Positions 1 to 5,939 of a stretch of DNA of 8,917 nucleotides are shown piece after piece. The position numbers and the translations under genes are program-made. The notes under the pieces are model-generated. The model saw only the letters and a list, made by a program, of their open reading frames with translations, did not search any database and was not told the DNA's origin. Location: NCBI GenBank assembly GCA_030621805.1, contig JAUXGY010000054.1:1-8917 (forward strand). Reading direction: 5' to 3'. This stretch comes from Kiritimatiellales bacterium. GTDB lineage: Bacteria > Verrucomicrobiota > Kiritimatiellia > Kiritimatiellales > Pontiellaceae. The stretch's first letter is position 1. Every line of letters starts with the position of its first letter.

Positions 1-512
1 TGGTAGCGGAGTGCGATTCGGAGCTCTCCGTATTCTCCAACCTCCAGAGTTTGCATTTGAATGGAGCGGTCTCCCGAGTCTGCGAGAGCCTCGACCGAGG
101 CGGAGAGATTGGCGTGGAGTAGAGTATGGAGGACGGAGGTGTCGGAGGTTTGGGCCTGGTTGTATTTGCCCCCGGCGATCAGGGTCCAGGTTTTCAGCCC
201 CTTACGACCCAGGGCTCCGAGGAGGTCGAACTGGCAGTCGTTGGCAAAGCGGTTGAGGTTGGCCTGATTTGCGGCATACCCAATTTCATAGGGCGTTTCG
301 GTTTCCACGGCGCACGCAATGAACAGGGCTCCCAGAATCTGTTCTGTCGCATGCGTGGCATTGATCAGTAACTGGTCGTCCTCGGCAAAAAGTTGGATGC
401 GTTGTTGGCGGTATGACCAGAAAGAAAAGGCAACCACGCCTGCCGTGTAGACGACCACCGCCAAGAAGAAGGGAATATAATATTTCCGTTTTATGACGGG
501 AGGAACGCTCAT
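1..512 (-). CDS. Membrane-anchored sensor-like protein, N-terminal part (runs off the window)
   Basis: The reading frame is open from the ATG at 512-510 to the window edge, giving 170 codons with no stop. The first ten residues are short and basic, residues about 12-33 form one strong hydrophobic helix, and the rest (34-170) is soluble with mixed charge, ending in YGELRIALRY. A single N-terminal helix followed by a large non-membrane region is the usual plan of a bacterial receptor whose sensing domain lies outside the membrane, with an output domain further on. That output part (histidine kinase, cyclase or other) is not visible. The start codon overlaps the TGA of the PAS gene upstream (ATGA, 509-512), and no Shine-Dalgarno is seen in front of it, so translation is probably coupled. 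The gene is real with high likelihood; its function as a sensor is inference. Confidence 0.8.
   Translation of the reverse strand, partial: MSVPPVIKRKYYIPFFLAVVVYTAGVVAFSFWSYRQQRIQLFAEDDQLLINATHATEQILGALFIACAVETETPYEIGYAANQANLNRFANDCQFDLLGALGRKGLKTWTLIAGGKYNQAQTSDTSVLHTLLHANLSASVEALADSGDRSIQMQTLEVGEYGELRIALRY
509..512 (-). other. ATGA stop/start overlap coupling two sensor genes
   Basis: The TGA of the triple-PAS gene (511-509) shares bases with the ATG of the following membrane protein (512-510). No Shine-Dalgarno precedes that ATG, so terminating ribosomes probably restart here and the two proteins are made in a fixed ratio. Confidence 0.8.
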
Positions 513-2038
513 GTCAGGTTATCCGTGGTGGTTTGATATTTTATGGAATGCCCAAGTTCCTCAAGCAGGTGGTTGATCTCGGCTTTAAGCTCAAGTGTCC
601 GGCGTTCACGGCCGCGCATAAGCTGATTGAAGCGTTCCATGTCTTCGAGCGTGCGCTTCAGACGCTCCTCGGCCTGACGTTGTTCGGTAACATCGCGCCA
701 GATCCCCAGTACGCCAACCGCACGCCCCGTGTCATCGTGTAGCGGGATCTTACTTGTTTCGCGCCACCCGACGCGGTTATCGGGCCGCAGAAACGAGTGC
801 AGGTCGTTGAGCTGAGGTTGGTTCGTGAGGATCACCCGCTGGTCGCTCTCAACCATATGCGCTGCGGTTTTAGAGTCGAAAAGGTCATACGGTGTTTTCC
901 CGATCACCTCCGCCTCGCGATCGAGCCCGGCCTCCTCAACAAAGTCCTTGTTGCTTCCAAGGTAGACCGAGTCTTTATCCTTCCAGGACACAGACATTGG
1001 GATGGTATTCATGATTAACTGAAGCATTTTCTGTGATTCGCGGAGCGCAGTTTCCGCCTGTCGCCTGCTGCCGATGTCGCGCGCAACGCCAATGATCGCC
1101 TTGCGGTTTTTCCAAAAGCCTTGAAAAAAATTCATTTCAACGGCAATGGTTTCACCGTCTTTGGTTTGCAGGGGGAGGTTGCTGGCCGTCGAGATCTGGG
1201 ATCGCATGAGGGCAATCACTTGATAGGCTTCGGAGCGCATTTTTTCTGAATAGAGTTCGAATAGACTCATTGAGCGCAGCGTGTCGAGCCCGTATCCCAA
1301 CCGCTGTTCAACGGAGGGGTTGGCGTGGAGCAGGTTGCCGTTCATATCGCACACGAGCAGAAAATCGTCGATGGTTTCAAACAGGTTTTGGAAGTTATGT
1401 TTCTCTTCGATGAGGGCTTCTTCAATCGCTTTGCTATCTGAGATATCCTGCATAAAACCATCCCAGATCAGCCCTCCATTTTCCCGGTGGGGCACGGCAC
1501 TGATGCGAAGCCACTTCAGGTTTCCTGAAAGATCCAGTGCCCGGATCTCGAGATCCACCGTGGTCAGCGCTTCCATAGCTGCCCGCTGGGCCTCCTGAAG
1601 TATCGGGAGGTCGGACTCATAGATGTGGGCGAAAGCCAGCTGGGCATCCTGAAGCACCCGTTCCCTTTCAATGCCCATGACCCGTTCGTAGCCCTCGGTG
1701 ATATAGTTGAATGAGAACTGATTTTCGGGTGTACAGACCAATTGGAAGAGGATTTCATTGGGCAGGTTATCGCCCAGCTTCTGGATGTGTTTCTCACTTT
1801 TATCCAACGCATCCGCTTTACGTGAAAGGGCGTTGTATAGTTGCCGGAGTCGAAGCAAGATTCCCGCCAGCAACAGGGTGCTGAAGGACAGCACCGCAAT
1901 GATCACCCGGTCGGTTGAAAGGTGATCGAGCACGGAGGAATCGGTTACCACGGCGAATGCATATGTTGGAGCCGCCGCTGTCATCCCCGCAGTGAGAAGG
2001 ACAAGATTTTGAGTGGGTTTCCGGAGCGTAAACGGCAT
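509..2038 (-). CDS. Membrane-anchored triple-PAS sensor protein without a visible output domain
   Basis: The 509-residue product starts with a signal-like hydrophobic stretch (about 10-30), then a second hydrophobic helix at about 45-62, and a coiled linker. Three PAS domains follow at about 85-200, 214-325 and 338-452. Each ends in the usual S-box/PAC exit: GFMQDIS, GVARDIG and GIWRDVT, followed by a charged helix. The last 55 residues form a coiled coil including MRGRERRTLELKAEIN, a helix that often follows the last PAS domain in sensor kinases. No H-box, ATPase, GGDEF, EAL or methyl-accepting domain is present, so the protein can sense but not signal alone. It probably acts with the ATGA-overlapping gene downstream. 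The start has a good ribosome-binding site (AGGAAG, 2046-2051, spacing 7). Ligand is unknown; PAS domains bind haem, flavins or small organic molecules in other proteins. Confidence 0.88.
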   Translation of the reverse strand: MPFTLRKPTQNLVLLTAGMTAAAPTYAFAVVTDSSVLDHLSTDRVIIAVLSFSTLLLAGILLRLRQLYNALSRKADALDKSEKHIQKLGDNLPNEILFQLVCTPENQFSFNYITEGYERVMGIERERVLQDAQLAFAHIYESDLPILQEAQRAAMEALTTVDLEIRALDLSGNLKWLRISAVPHRENGGLIWDGFMQDISDSKAIEEALIEEKHNFQNLFETIDDFLLVCDMNGNLLHANPSVEQRLGYGLDTLRSMSLFELYSEKMRSEAYQVIALMRSQISTASNLPLQTKDGETIAVEMNFFQGFWKNRKAIIGVARDIGSRRQAETALRESQKMLQLIMNTIPMSVSWKDKDSVYLGSNKDFVEEAGLDREAEVIGKTPYDLFDSKTAAHMVESDQRVILTNQPQLNDLHSFLRPDNRVGWRETSKIPLHDDTGRAVGVLGIWRDVTEQRQAEERLKRTLEDMERFNQLMRGRERRTLELKAEINHLLEELGHSIKYQTTTDNLT

Positions 2039-2089
2039 GGATTTTCTTCCTAATAAACTCGGCCAATATAACGGGATTGCTCGGTTTAA

Positions 2090-2644
2090 TCAAAAGGAAA
2101 GCAAGGCTTCATGCAGTTCACATAGCGGAAGGCCGACCACGTTGGTGTATGAACCCTTGATGGAGCGAACCATGTGTGCCGCGCCTCCTTGTATGGCATA
2201 GGCTCCGGCCTTGTCCATGGGATCTCCAGAGGCCACATAGGCTTCGATCTCCAGTCGGTTTATGATTCGGAAAACCACCTCGGTGACAACGGAAAATACC
2301 ACGGTGCGCGTGGTGTTCTTAACGCAGACTCCGGTTATCACCATATGCATATTGCCGGACAGGCTACCGAGCATTTCCTCCGCATGGGCGGCATCGGTGG
2401 GTTTCCCGAGAATGGTGTTGTTCTGCACGACAATGGTATCCGCCGCAATAACGAGACCCCTGACTTCCACGGCGCAGGCCTTTTCCTCCGCCAAACGTTC
2501 GGCAAAGGCACGCGGTTTTTCGTCGGGAAGCGGGGTCTCATCGATTTCCGGAACGACAACACGGAAGTTCACCCCCAGCGAGGCGAGCAACTCGCGTCGC
2601 CGGGGCGACGCGCTAGCCAGAATCAAAGGGTCGTTGGTTTCCAT
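2090..2644 (-). CDS. maf: Maf family nucleoside triphosphate pyrophosphatase (dTTP/UTP type)
   Basis: The 184-residue product has every hallmark of Maf/YhdE: the phosphate-binding SASPRR at 11-16, EIDE at 33-36, the catalytic AADT at 67-70 (Asp69), GKP at 80-82, DKAGAYAIQG at 144-153 and GSYTNVVGLPL at 164-174. Length matches the family. These enzymes hydrolyse nucleoside triphosphates to the monophosphate and pyrophosphate in the cytoplasm, and are linked to removal of non-canonical nucleotides and to cell-division control. The form AYAIQG is that of the dTTP/UTP-cleaving subfamily, not the 7-methyl-GTP subfamily. The ATG is 13 bases after the stop of the thioredoxin-like gene, with no clear Shine-Dalgarno, so it is likely read from the same transcript. 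A 51-base gap separates it from the PAS gene. Confidence 0.95.
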   Translation of the reverse strand: METNDPLILASASPRRRELLASLGVNFRVVVPEIDETPLPDEKPRAFAERLAEEKACAVEVRGLVIAADTIVVQNNTILGKPTDAAHAEEMLGSLSGNMHMVITGVCVKNTTRTVVFSVVTEVVFRIINRLEIEAYVASGDPMDKAGAYAIQGGAAHMVRSIKGSYTNVVGLPLCELHEALLSF

Positions 2645-2657
2645 GAACGAAAGCGTA

Positions 2658-3554
2658 TTAGTAGGTTTCGAGTTTGCTACCGAGGGATTGAAGTTCGGTT
2701 TGCATGGTTTGGAATTTTTTCATGTTTTCTTCCGAACGATCCGGCTGGGTTGCCAGCCAGTCCTGAAGTTCTTTATCTTTGCTTTCGAAGGAGGCCTTGA
2801 GTTCCTTATATTCCTTTTGCTGAGCCTCGCTTAGTTGGCTCACGCGGAAATCCTGCAACTCTTCTTCTGATTTTGAAATTAATTCCTCAAGGTCTGCTGC
2901 CCGCTGTTGGGCGTCCGCAACCTCTGCCTTCGCCGCTTTGCTAGCCGCCTTTTGCTTGGCCATCGTTGCATTGAGCGCATCGAACTCGGCACGGGCTTCG
3001 GGGCTTAGCGACTCAGCATATTTGGCAATGGCCGCCGGTCTATTGGAGAACAACGCTTGCAGTTCCCCCTGGAAGCTGGCCGGGGTCTTGTCACGTCCCG
3101 AACCCAGCCGACCGAGCTCGGTCTCGCCGTCATCGTCGAGCACGACAAAGGTCGGAAAGCCCTGCACGCCATACTCCGTCTGGAGCGCCTCGTTACGTGC
3201 AACATATTTTTCCGGCACCCGGCTTTTATCGCTCGGGAAATCGAGCAGCACCATGATCAGGTTATTGGTCGCGTAGGCGGCCCACTCCGGCTGGGTGAAG
3301 ACGTTTTCTTCCATCACCTTGCACCAGCCGCACCAGTCCGATCCCGAAAAATCCAGCAGGATGGGCAGTTTTGTTTCGGCGGCAAGTTTTTTGGCGGCAT
3401 CCAGATCCATCGTCCATTTCCCTACCGTTGCACCATCAAGGTCGGCTTCGACTTTTGCGACCGCCGCCTCCATTTTCTCGGGCACTTGAGCCAGTCCGTT
3501 TAAGGGGGTTGCCAGCAGGGTGGCGGCGATCCATAGTGAAGTTGATTTATTCAT
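2658..3554 (-). CDS. Secreted thioredoxin-fold protein with C-terminal coiled coil
   Basis: The 298-residue product opens with a signal peptide (about 1-22, ending GLAQ). A thioredoxin-like domain follows at about 45-170: SGSDWCGWC puts the active-site pair at Cys75 and Cys78, and GFPT supplies the cis-proline at 134. CGWC differs from the classical CGPC and is usual in the Thioredoxin_7/DsbD-gamma-like group, so a thiol-disulfide exchange role outside the cytoplasm is likely. Residues about 185-298 are rich in Glu, Lys, Gln and Ala and read as a long coiled coil, an uncommon addition that may mediate oligomerisation or tether the enzyme. The ATG has a clear ribosome-binding site (AGGAGA, 3561-3566, spacing 6). 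It stands at the head of a probable operon with maf. Substrate is not known. Confidence 0.9.
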   Translation of the reverse strand: MNKSTSLWIAATLLATPLNGLAQVPEKMEAAVAKVEADLDGATVGKWTMDLDAAKKLAAETKLPILLDFSGSDWCGWCKVMEENVFTQPEWAAYATNNLIMVLLDFPSDKSRVPEKYVARNEALQTEYGVQGFPTFVVLDDDGETELGRLGSGRDKTPASFQGELQALFSNRPAAIAKYAESLSPEARAEFDALNATMAKQKAASKAAKAEVADAQQRAADLEELISKSEEELQDFRVSQLSEAQQKEYKELKASFESKDKELQDWLATQPDRSEENMKKFQTMQTELQSLGSKLETY

Positions 3555-3612
3555 TAGTAGTCTCCTGGGTTGGTTTGGTTTGGATTACGGTTTCTTTTCG
3601 ATGGGTCGAGAG

Positions 3613-3641
3613 TTTTTAAATGAATATTGGTCACGGTTCAA
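3613..3641 (-). promoter_or_regulatory. Possible sigma-70-type promoter for the thioredoxin-like gene
   Basis: On the minus strand TTGAAC (3641-3636) and TAAAAA (3618-3613) are separated by 17 bases and lie about 59 bases before the thioredoxin-like start. The match to TTGACA/TATAAT is only partial, and promoter rules for this organism are unknown, so this is tentative. Confidence 0.25.
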
Positions 3642-3657
3642 CATTTCCTCTTCTATT

Positions 3658-4245
3658 TCACCAGGCGATACGATGGATTTCCATGCAGAGATTTTCAAGC
3701 ATCCGATCCGTGCATTTTTCGATTTCATGGCCCGACCTTTTGAAAGGGAAAAACGGGACAAGGAATAGATGCTGGCGGTGGTTCACACTGTCCTGAAGTA
3801 TGAACCGGGCTTCTTTTCCGGTGGCGGGTTCCTTCACGATGGCCAGCATGCGGAAAGAGTCGGTCGAGTGGTAGGGAACCAGAAAAAGGGTTAGGGCGGA
3901 GAGCGTTTGCCTCGCTCCGTTTGTCTCCTTCTCATTAACAACGGCGACGTTCATTTGTAGGTCTGTTGCATCCAAATCCCCGGAAACGAATGAAAACATA
4001 TCGCAGGCTTCTAGATGGTTTAGGCATCGCTGCTCCAGATAGGCTTGGTTCCGCGCATCGTTCTGCGGCCAGGATTCGCCATTGAGCTTGCCGGCAAAGA
4101 CGAGGTTGGCATAGATGGTTTTACGGTGTTGCACGGAAGGATAGTCCGATACAGGGTTCAGATGGTTCCCCTGAAACGTGGAGGTACAGCCAGAGAGAGT
4201 GGCCAGAAGAATGGTGGCTCCCAAAATCGTTATCCATCCCTTCAT
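3658..4245 (-). CDS. Small lipoprotein of unknown family
   Basis: Starting at the ATG 4245-4243 the product has 195 residues. An ATG 33 bases earlier is also in frame, but only the inner one has a Shine-Dalgarno-like GGGGAA (4251-4256, spacing 5) and places a normal signal peptide at the N-terminus. That signal ends in the lipobox LSGC with Cys20, so the protein is expected to be lipid-anchored at the outer or inner membrane. The mature part has no motif I recognise. Two similar hydrophobic turns, LFLVPYHSTDSF and LFLVPFFPFK, bracket a charged stretch and suggest a beta-rich fold like other small envelope lipoproteins. It is followed by a 103-base gap with a possible promoter, so it may not share a transcript with the thioredoxin-like gene. 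Function unknown. Confidence 0.8.
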   Translation of the reverse strand: MKGWITILGATILLATLSGCTSTFQGNHLNPVSDYPSVQHRKTIYANLVFAGKLNGESWPQNDARNQAYLEQRCLNHLEACDMFSFVSGDLDATDLQMNVAVVNEKETNGARQTLSALTLFLVPYHSTDSFRMLAIVKEPATGKEARFILQDSVNHRQHLFLVPFFPFKRSGHEIEKCTDRMLENLCMEIHRIAW

Positions 4246-4463
4246 ACGAATTCCCCATAGTTGATCGTCTCCCTGCATTGTAGAGGCCTTGGTGCTGGAT
4301 GAAAGCTTCCAATGACTAGAAGTTTAGGGTGCGGTGATCCCATTGTCCGATTCCCTTTCTCGGTTCTGGAGCTTCAGCCTATCTTTCGTTCAAGGTATGG
4401 CACACGACCCCAAAGGCTAGCGGGCAGTTGAAAAAAGTTGCCGGAGTTATCCCGAACAGGTCT

Positions 4464-4523
4464 TCATCGAGATACAGCACTACCATTACCTGCGGGGTTT
4501 ACGATATAAAGCTCCTTGTTCAC
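4464..4523 (-). pseudogene. Truncated start of a possible diacylglycerol-kinase-family gene
   Basis: A GTG at 4523-4521 is preceded by a near-perfect ribosome-binding site (AGGAAGG, 4531-4537, spacing 7). It opens a frame of only 19 codons reading MNKELYIVNPAGNGSAVSR before TGA at 4466-4464. The segment IVNPAGNGSA resembles the phosphate-binding start of diacylglycerol/sphingosine-type lipid kinases, which begin with a beta strand and NPxxGxG/A. The rest of such a protein (about 280 more residues) is absent in all frames downstream. It follows the lipase-like gene by 43 bases, a fitting operon neighbour because that enzyme family makes or uses acylglycerols. The assignment rests on a very short match; it could equally be a leader peptide or chance. 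Confidence 0.35.
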
Positions 4524-4530
4524 GGTTAAG

Positions 4531-4537
4531 CCTTCCT
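4531..4537 (-). promoter_or_regulatory. Strong ribosome-binding site before the truncated reading frame
   Basis: AGGAAGG sits 7 bases before the GTG at 4523. Such a well-formed site in front of a 19-codon frame is what supports a once-functional (or leader) gene here. Confidence 0.5.
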
Positions 4538-4566
4538 CTGGTGATTTACAGCACGCGGCAGGGTCT

Positions 4567-5415
4567 CTAGGAGTGTAGCGTTTTCGTTGCATGTGTTTCC
4601 AGCCACTCCAGGATGTCGTCCAGCACCTGGTTCTGTTCGGGTTCGTTGTGAAGCTCGTGATAGAGACCGTTCCAGATTTTCAAGGTGCACCGAGTATTCG
4701 CCTGGGCGGCAAAATCACGAGAGGCCTGAGCAGATGTGATCCGGTCGGCGTCGCCGTGCATCAGTAGCAGGGGCAATGGGAACTCGGCCGCGTGCTCCAG
4801 GTTCCATTGGCCGTAACGGAGCATATTCATCGCGAGGCGAGCACTTATCCGGTCGTGGGTTAATGGATCGTTCTGATAGGCTAGCACAACCTTTGGATCG
4901 CGCGAAAGCGCCGACGTCTCCAGCCCGTTGGGAATGGACAGGCTAGGCCACACGCCAACCATTGCCCGTAGCATCGCCAGCTTCCATGTGGGCGGTTTGG
5001 ATGCCGTTCTTAACAAGGGAGCGGAGGCAATGATTCCTGCCAGATTCGGGTGCTCACGAAGGGCATAATGGATGACCAGGTTTCCACCCAAACTGTGGCC
5101 ATAGAGAAAGCGCGGCAGACTCGGATAATGGAGTTTTACTTCGTTGAGCAGGGCGGAAATATCAGTCATCAAAGCCGCATAGTTCGGGGCATGGCCGCGC
5201 GATCCGTCGGATCTTCCGTGTCCACGCAGATCGAAGGTCATTAGTGCATATCCGGCATGATTGAAGGCCTCTCCCATATGGCCATACCGCCCACTGTGTT
5301 CGCCTAATCCGTGTACGAGGCAGATAACGGCTCTTGCCTCGGCATCCGGCCTCCAACCCCGGCCATGGAGCGCCAGTCCATCCTTGGATTCAATCTTGAA
5401 TTCAAAGCGCGGCAT
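4567..5415 (-). CDS. Alpha/beta hydrolase, lysophospholipase/monoacylglycerol lipase type
   Basis: The 282-residue product is a Hydrolase_4 (serine aminopeptidase S33-like) enzyme. It shows the oxyanion-hole motif HGLGEHSGRY (35-44), FDLRGHGRSDG (61-71), the nucleophile elbow GHSLGG with Ser108, HGDADRIT with catalytic Asp224, and His253 in YHELHNE. This triad and spacing match bacterial monoacylglycerol lipases and PldB-like lysophospholipases, which release fatty acids from monoacylglycerols or lysolipids. No signal peptide is present, so it is cytoplasmic or membrane-peripheral. An upstream in-frame ATG at 5577 exists, but that extension lies wholly inside the neighbouring gene; the chosen ATG has AAGGAA (5424-5429, spacing 8) and begins at the family's usual N-terminus. 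It overlaps the membrane-protein gene upstream by 14 bases. Its stop codon is TAG. Exact substrate is inferred. Confidence 0.92.
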   Translation of the reverse strand: MPRFEFKIESKDGLALHGRGWRPDAEARAVICLVHGLGEHSGRYGHMGEAFNHAGYALMTFDLRGHGRSDGSRGHAPNYAALMTDISALLNEVKLHYPSLPRFLYGHSLGGNLVIHYALREHPNLAGIIASAPLLRTASKPPTWKLAMLRAMVGVWPSLSIPNGLETSALSRDPKVVLAYQNDPLTHDRISARLAMNMLRYGQWNLEHAAEFPLPLLLMHGDADRITSAQASRDFAAQANTRCTLKIWNGLYHELHNEPEQNQVLDDILEWLETHATKTLHS

Positions 5416-5803
5416 GGTGCTTTTTCCTTGGATCTCGAAGAGAAACGTATGCCCAGACAAAGAGTCCCAGGAAGACAAGGTCATAGAAAACGAAAGGCTT
5501 CCACATGGCCGGAAGCCCGCCCGTGAAACAGTGAAAACACACAACGCTACAGTAGGATACCTTGAGCAGCATGCCAAAAGGAATCAGATTCCTATTGCCT
5601 TGCGGGCTCCTGGCAATCGCCAAGAACATGAGGGCGAATACCAATAGGAGGGCCGCCGGGAAATGAACATACCCAAAATGGTTGGGTGGTGTTACTTGAA
5701 ACCGCTGGAACAGAGCATCTGCCGAGAACAGAAAAGCAATCCCCAGCAACCCGTCATATAGCGCCGCTATGATGAATAGTATTACTATCACTGACTTTTT
5801 CAT
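5402..5803 (-). CDS. Small four-helix integral membrane protein of unknown function
   Basis: The product (133 residues from the second of two adjacent ATGs) has four hydrophobic helices at about 5-27, 46-66, 74-93 and 103-123, short loops, and a basic C-terminal tail (RDPRKKHH) that should face the cytoplasm. Two ATGs lie side by side at 5806 and 5803. GGAGG (5810-5814) is 3 bases from the first and 6 from the second, so 5803 is favoured. Residues such as His44, His49 and Cys86/90/93 sit near helix ends and may matter, but no known motif is recognised; size and topology recall DoxX-like or DUF-type membrane proteins. It overlaps the lipase gene by 14 bases, so the two are probably translated together and may work on the same membrane substrate. 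Confidence 0.85.
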   Translation of the reverse strand: MKKSVIVILFIIAALYDGLLGIAFLFSADALFQRFQVTPPNHFGYVHFPAALLLVFALMFLAIARSPQGNRNLIPFGMLLKVSYCSVVCFHCFTGGLPAMWKPFVFYDLVFLGLFVWAYVSLRDPRKKHHAAL

Positions 5804-5809
5804 CATGAA

Positions 5810-5814
5810 CCTCC
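5810..5814 (-). promoter_or_regulatory. Ribosome-binding site deciding between two adjacent ATGs
   Basis: GGAGG lies 3 bases from the first ATG (5806) and 6 bases from the second (5803). The longer spacing is nearer the normal range, which favours the second start. Confidence 0.6.
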
Positions 5815-5867
5815 GTTTTGGATGCCTCGTCAGCCACTTATGCCTTAAAGATGCGTCGGAAGCCTGC

Positions 5868-5896
5868 GAAATATCCAGATAACTTATTTATGTCAG
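5868..5896 (-). promoter_or_regulatory. Possible promoter for the membrane protein-lipase operon
   Basis: Minus-strand CTGACA (5896-5891) and TATTTC (5873-5868) are 17 bases apart, about 65 bases before the membrane-protein start, inside the 136-base gap after the ankyrin gene. The -35 match is good and the -10 match weak. Confidence 0.22.
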
Positions 5897-5939
5897 TCGA
5901 CAAAATCACGTTTCGTTCAAAGCCGGGTAACTGCTCCTT

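Larger units (their letters stand above)
4246..4566. other. 321-base stretch without an intact gene
   Basis: Between the lipase stop and the lipoprotein start there is no long ORF. On the minus strand it holds the broken kinase-like start at 4464-4523 and two further open stretches of about 33-35 codons: one from an ATG near 4485, reading MVVLYLDEDLFGITPATFF at its start, and one from an ATG near 4341. Neither has a convincing ribosome-binding site or recognised motif. No terminator hairpin with a T run was found. The stretch looks like decayed coding DNA plus the leader of the lipoprotein gene. Confidence 0.5.

Noticed and set aside
2174..2834. Two overlapping plus-strand frames of about 190-208 codons opposite maf
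   Set aside because: They lie antisense to an unmistakable Maf enzyme, have no family resemblance and run past its start into the next gene.
4246..4278. Longer start for the lipoprotein (11 extra residues)
   Set aside because: It would put a charged stretch before the signal peptide, and there is no Shine-Dalgarno at that ATG.
4341..4485. Two short minus-strand frames of 33-35 codons in the gap after the lipase
   Set aside because: Neither has a good ribosome-binding site or a recognisable motif; kept only as part of the gap description.
5415..5577. N-terminal extension of the lipase from an earlier ATG
   Set aside because: The extension lies inside the membrane-protein gene, has low-quality Cys/Ser-rich sequence, and the inner ATG has the ribosome-binding site and the family start.
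5885..5902. Small palindrome TGTCAGTCGACA after the ankyrin gene
   Set aside because: Only a 4-bp stem with no T run; expected by chance.
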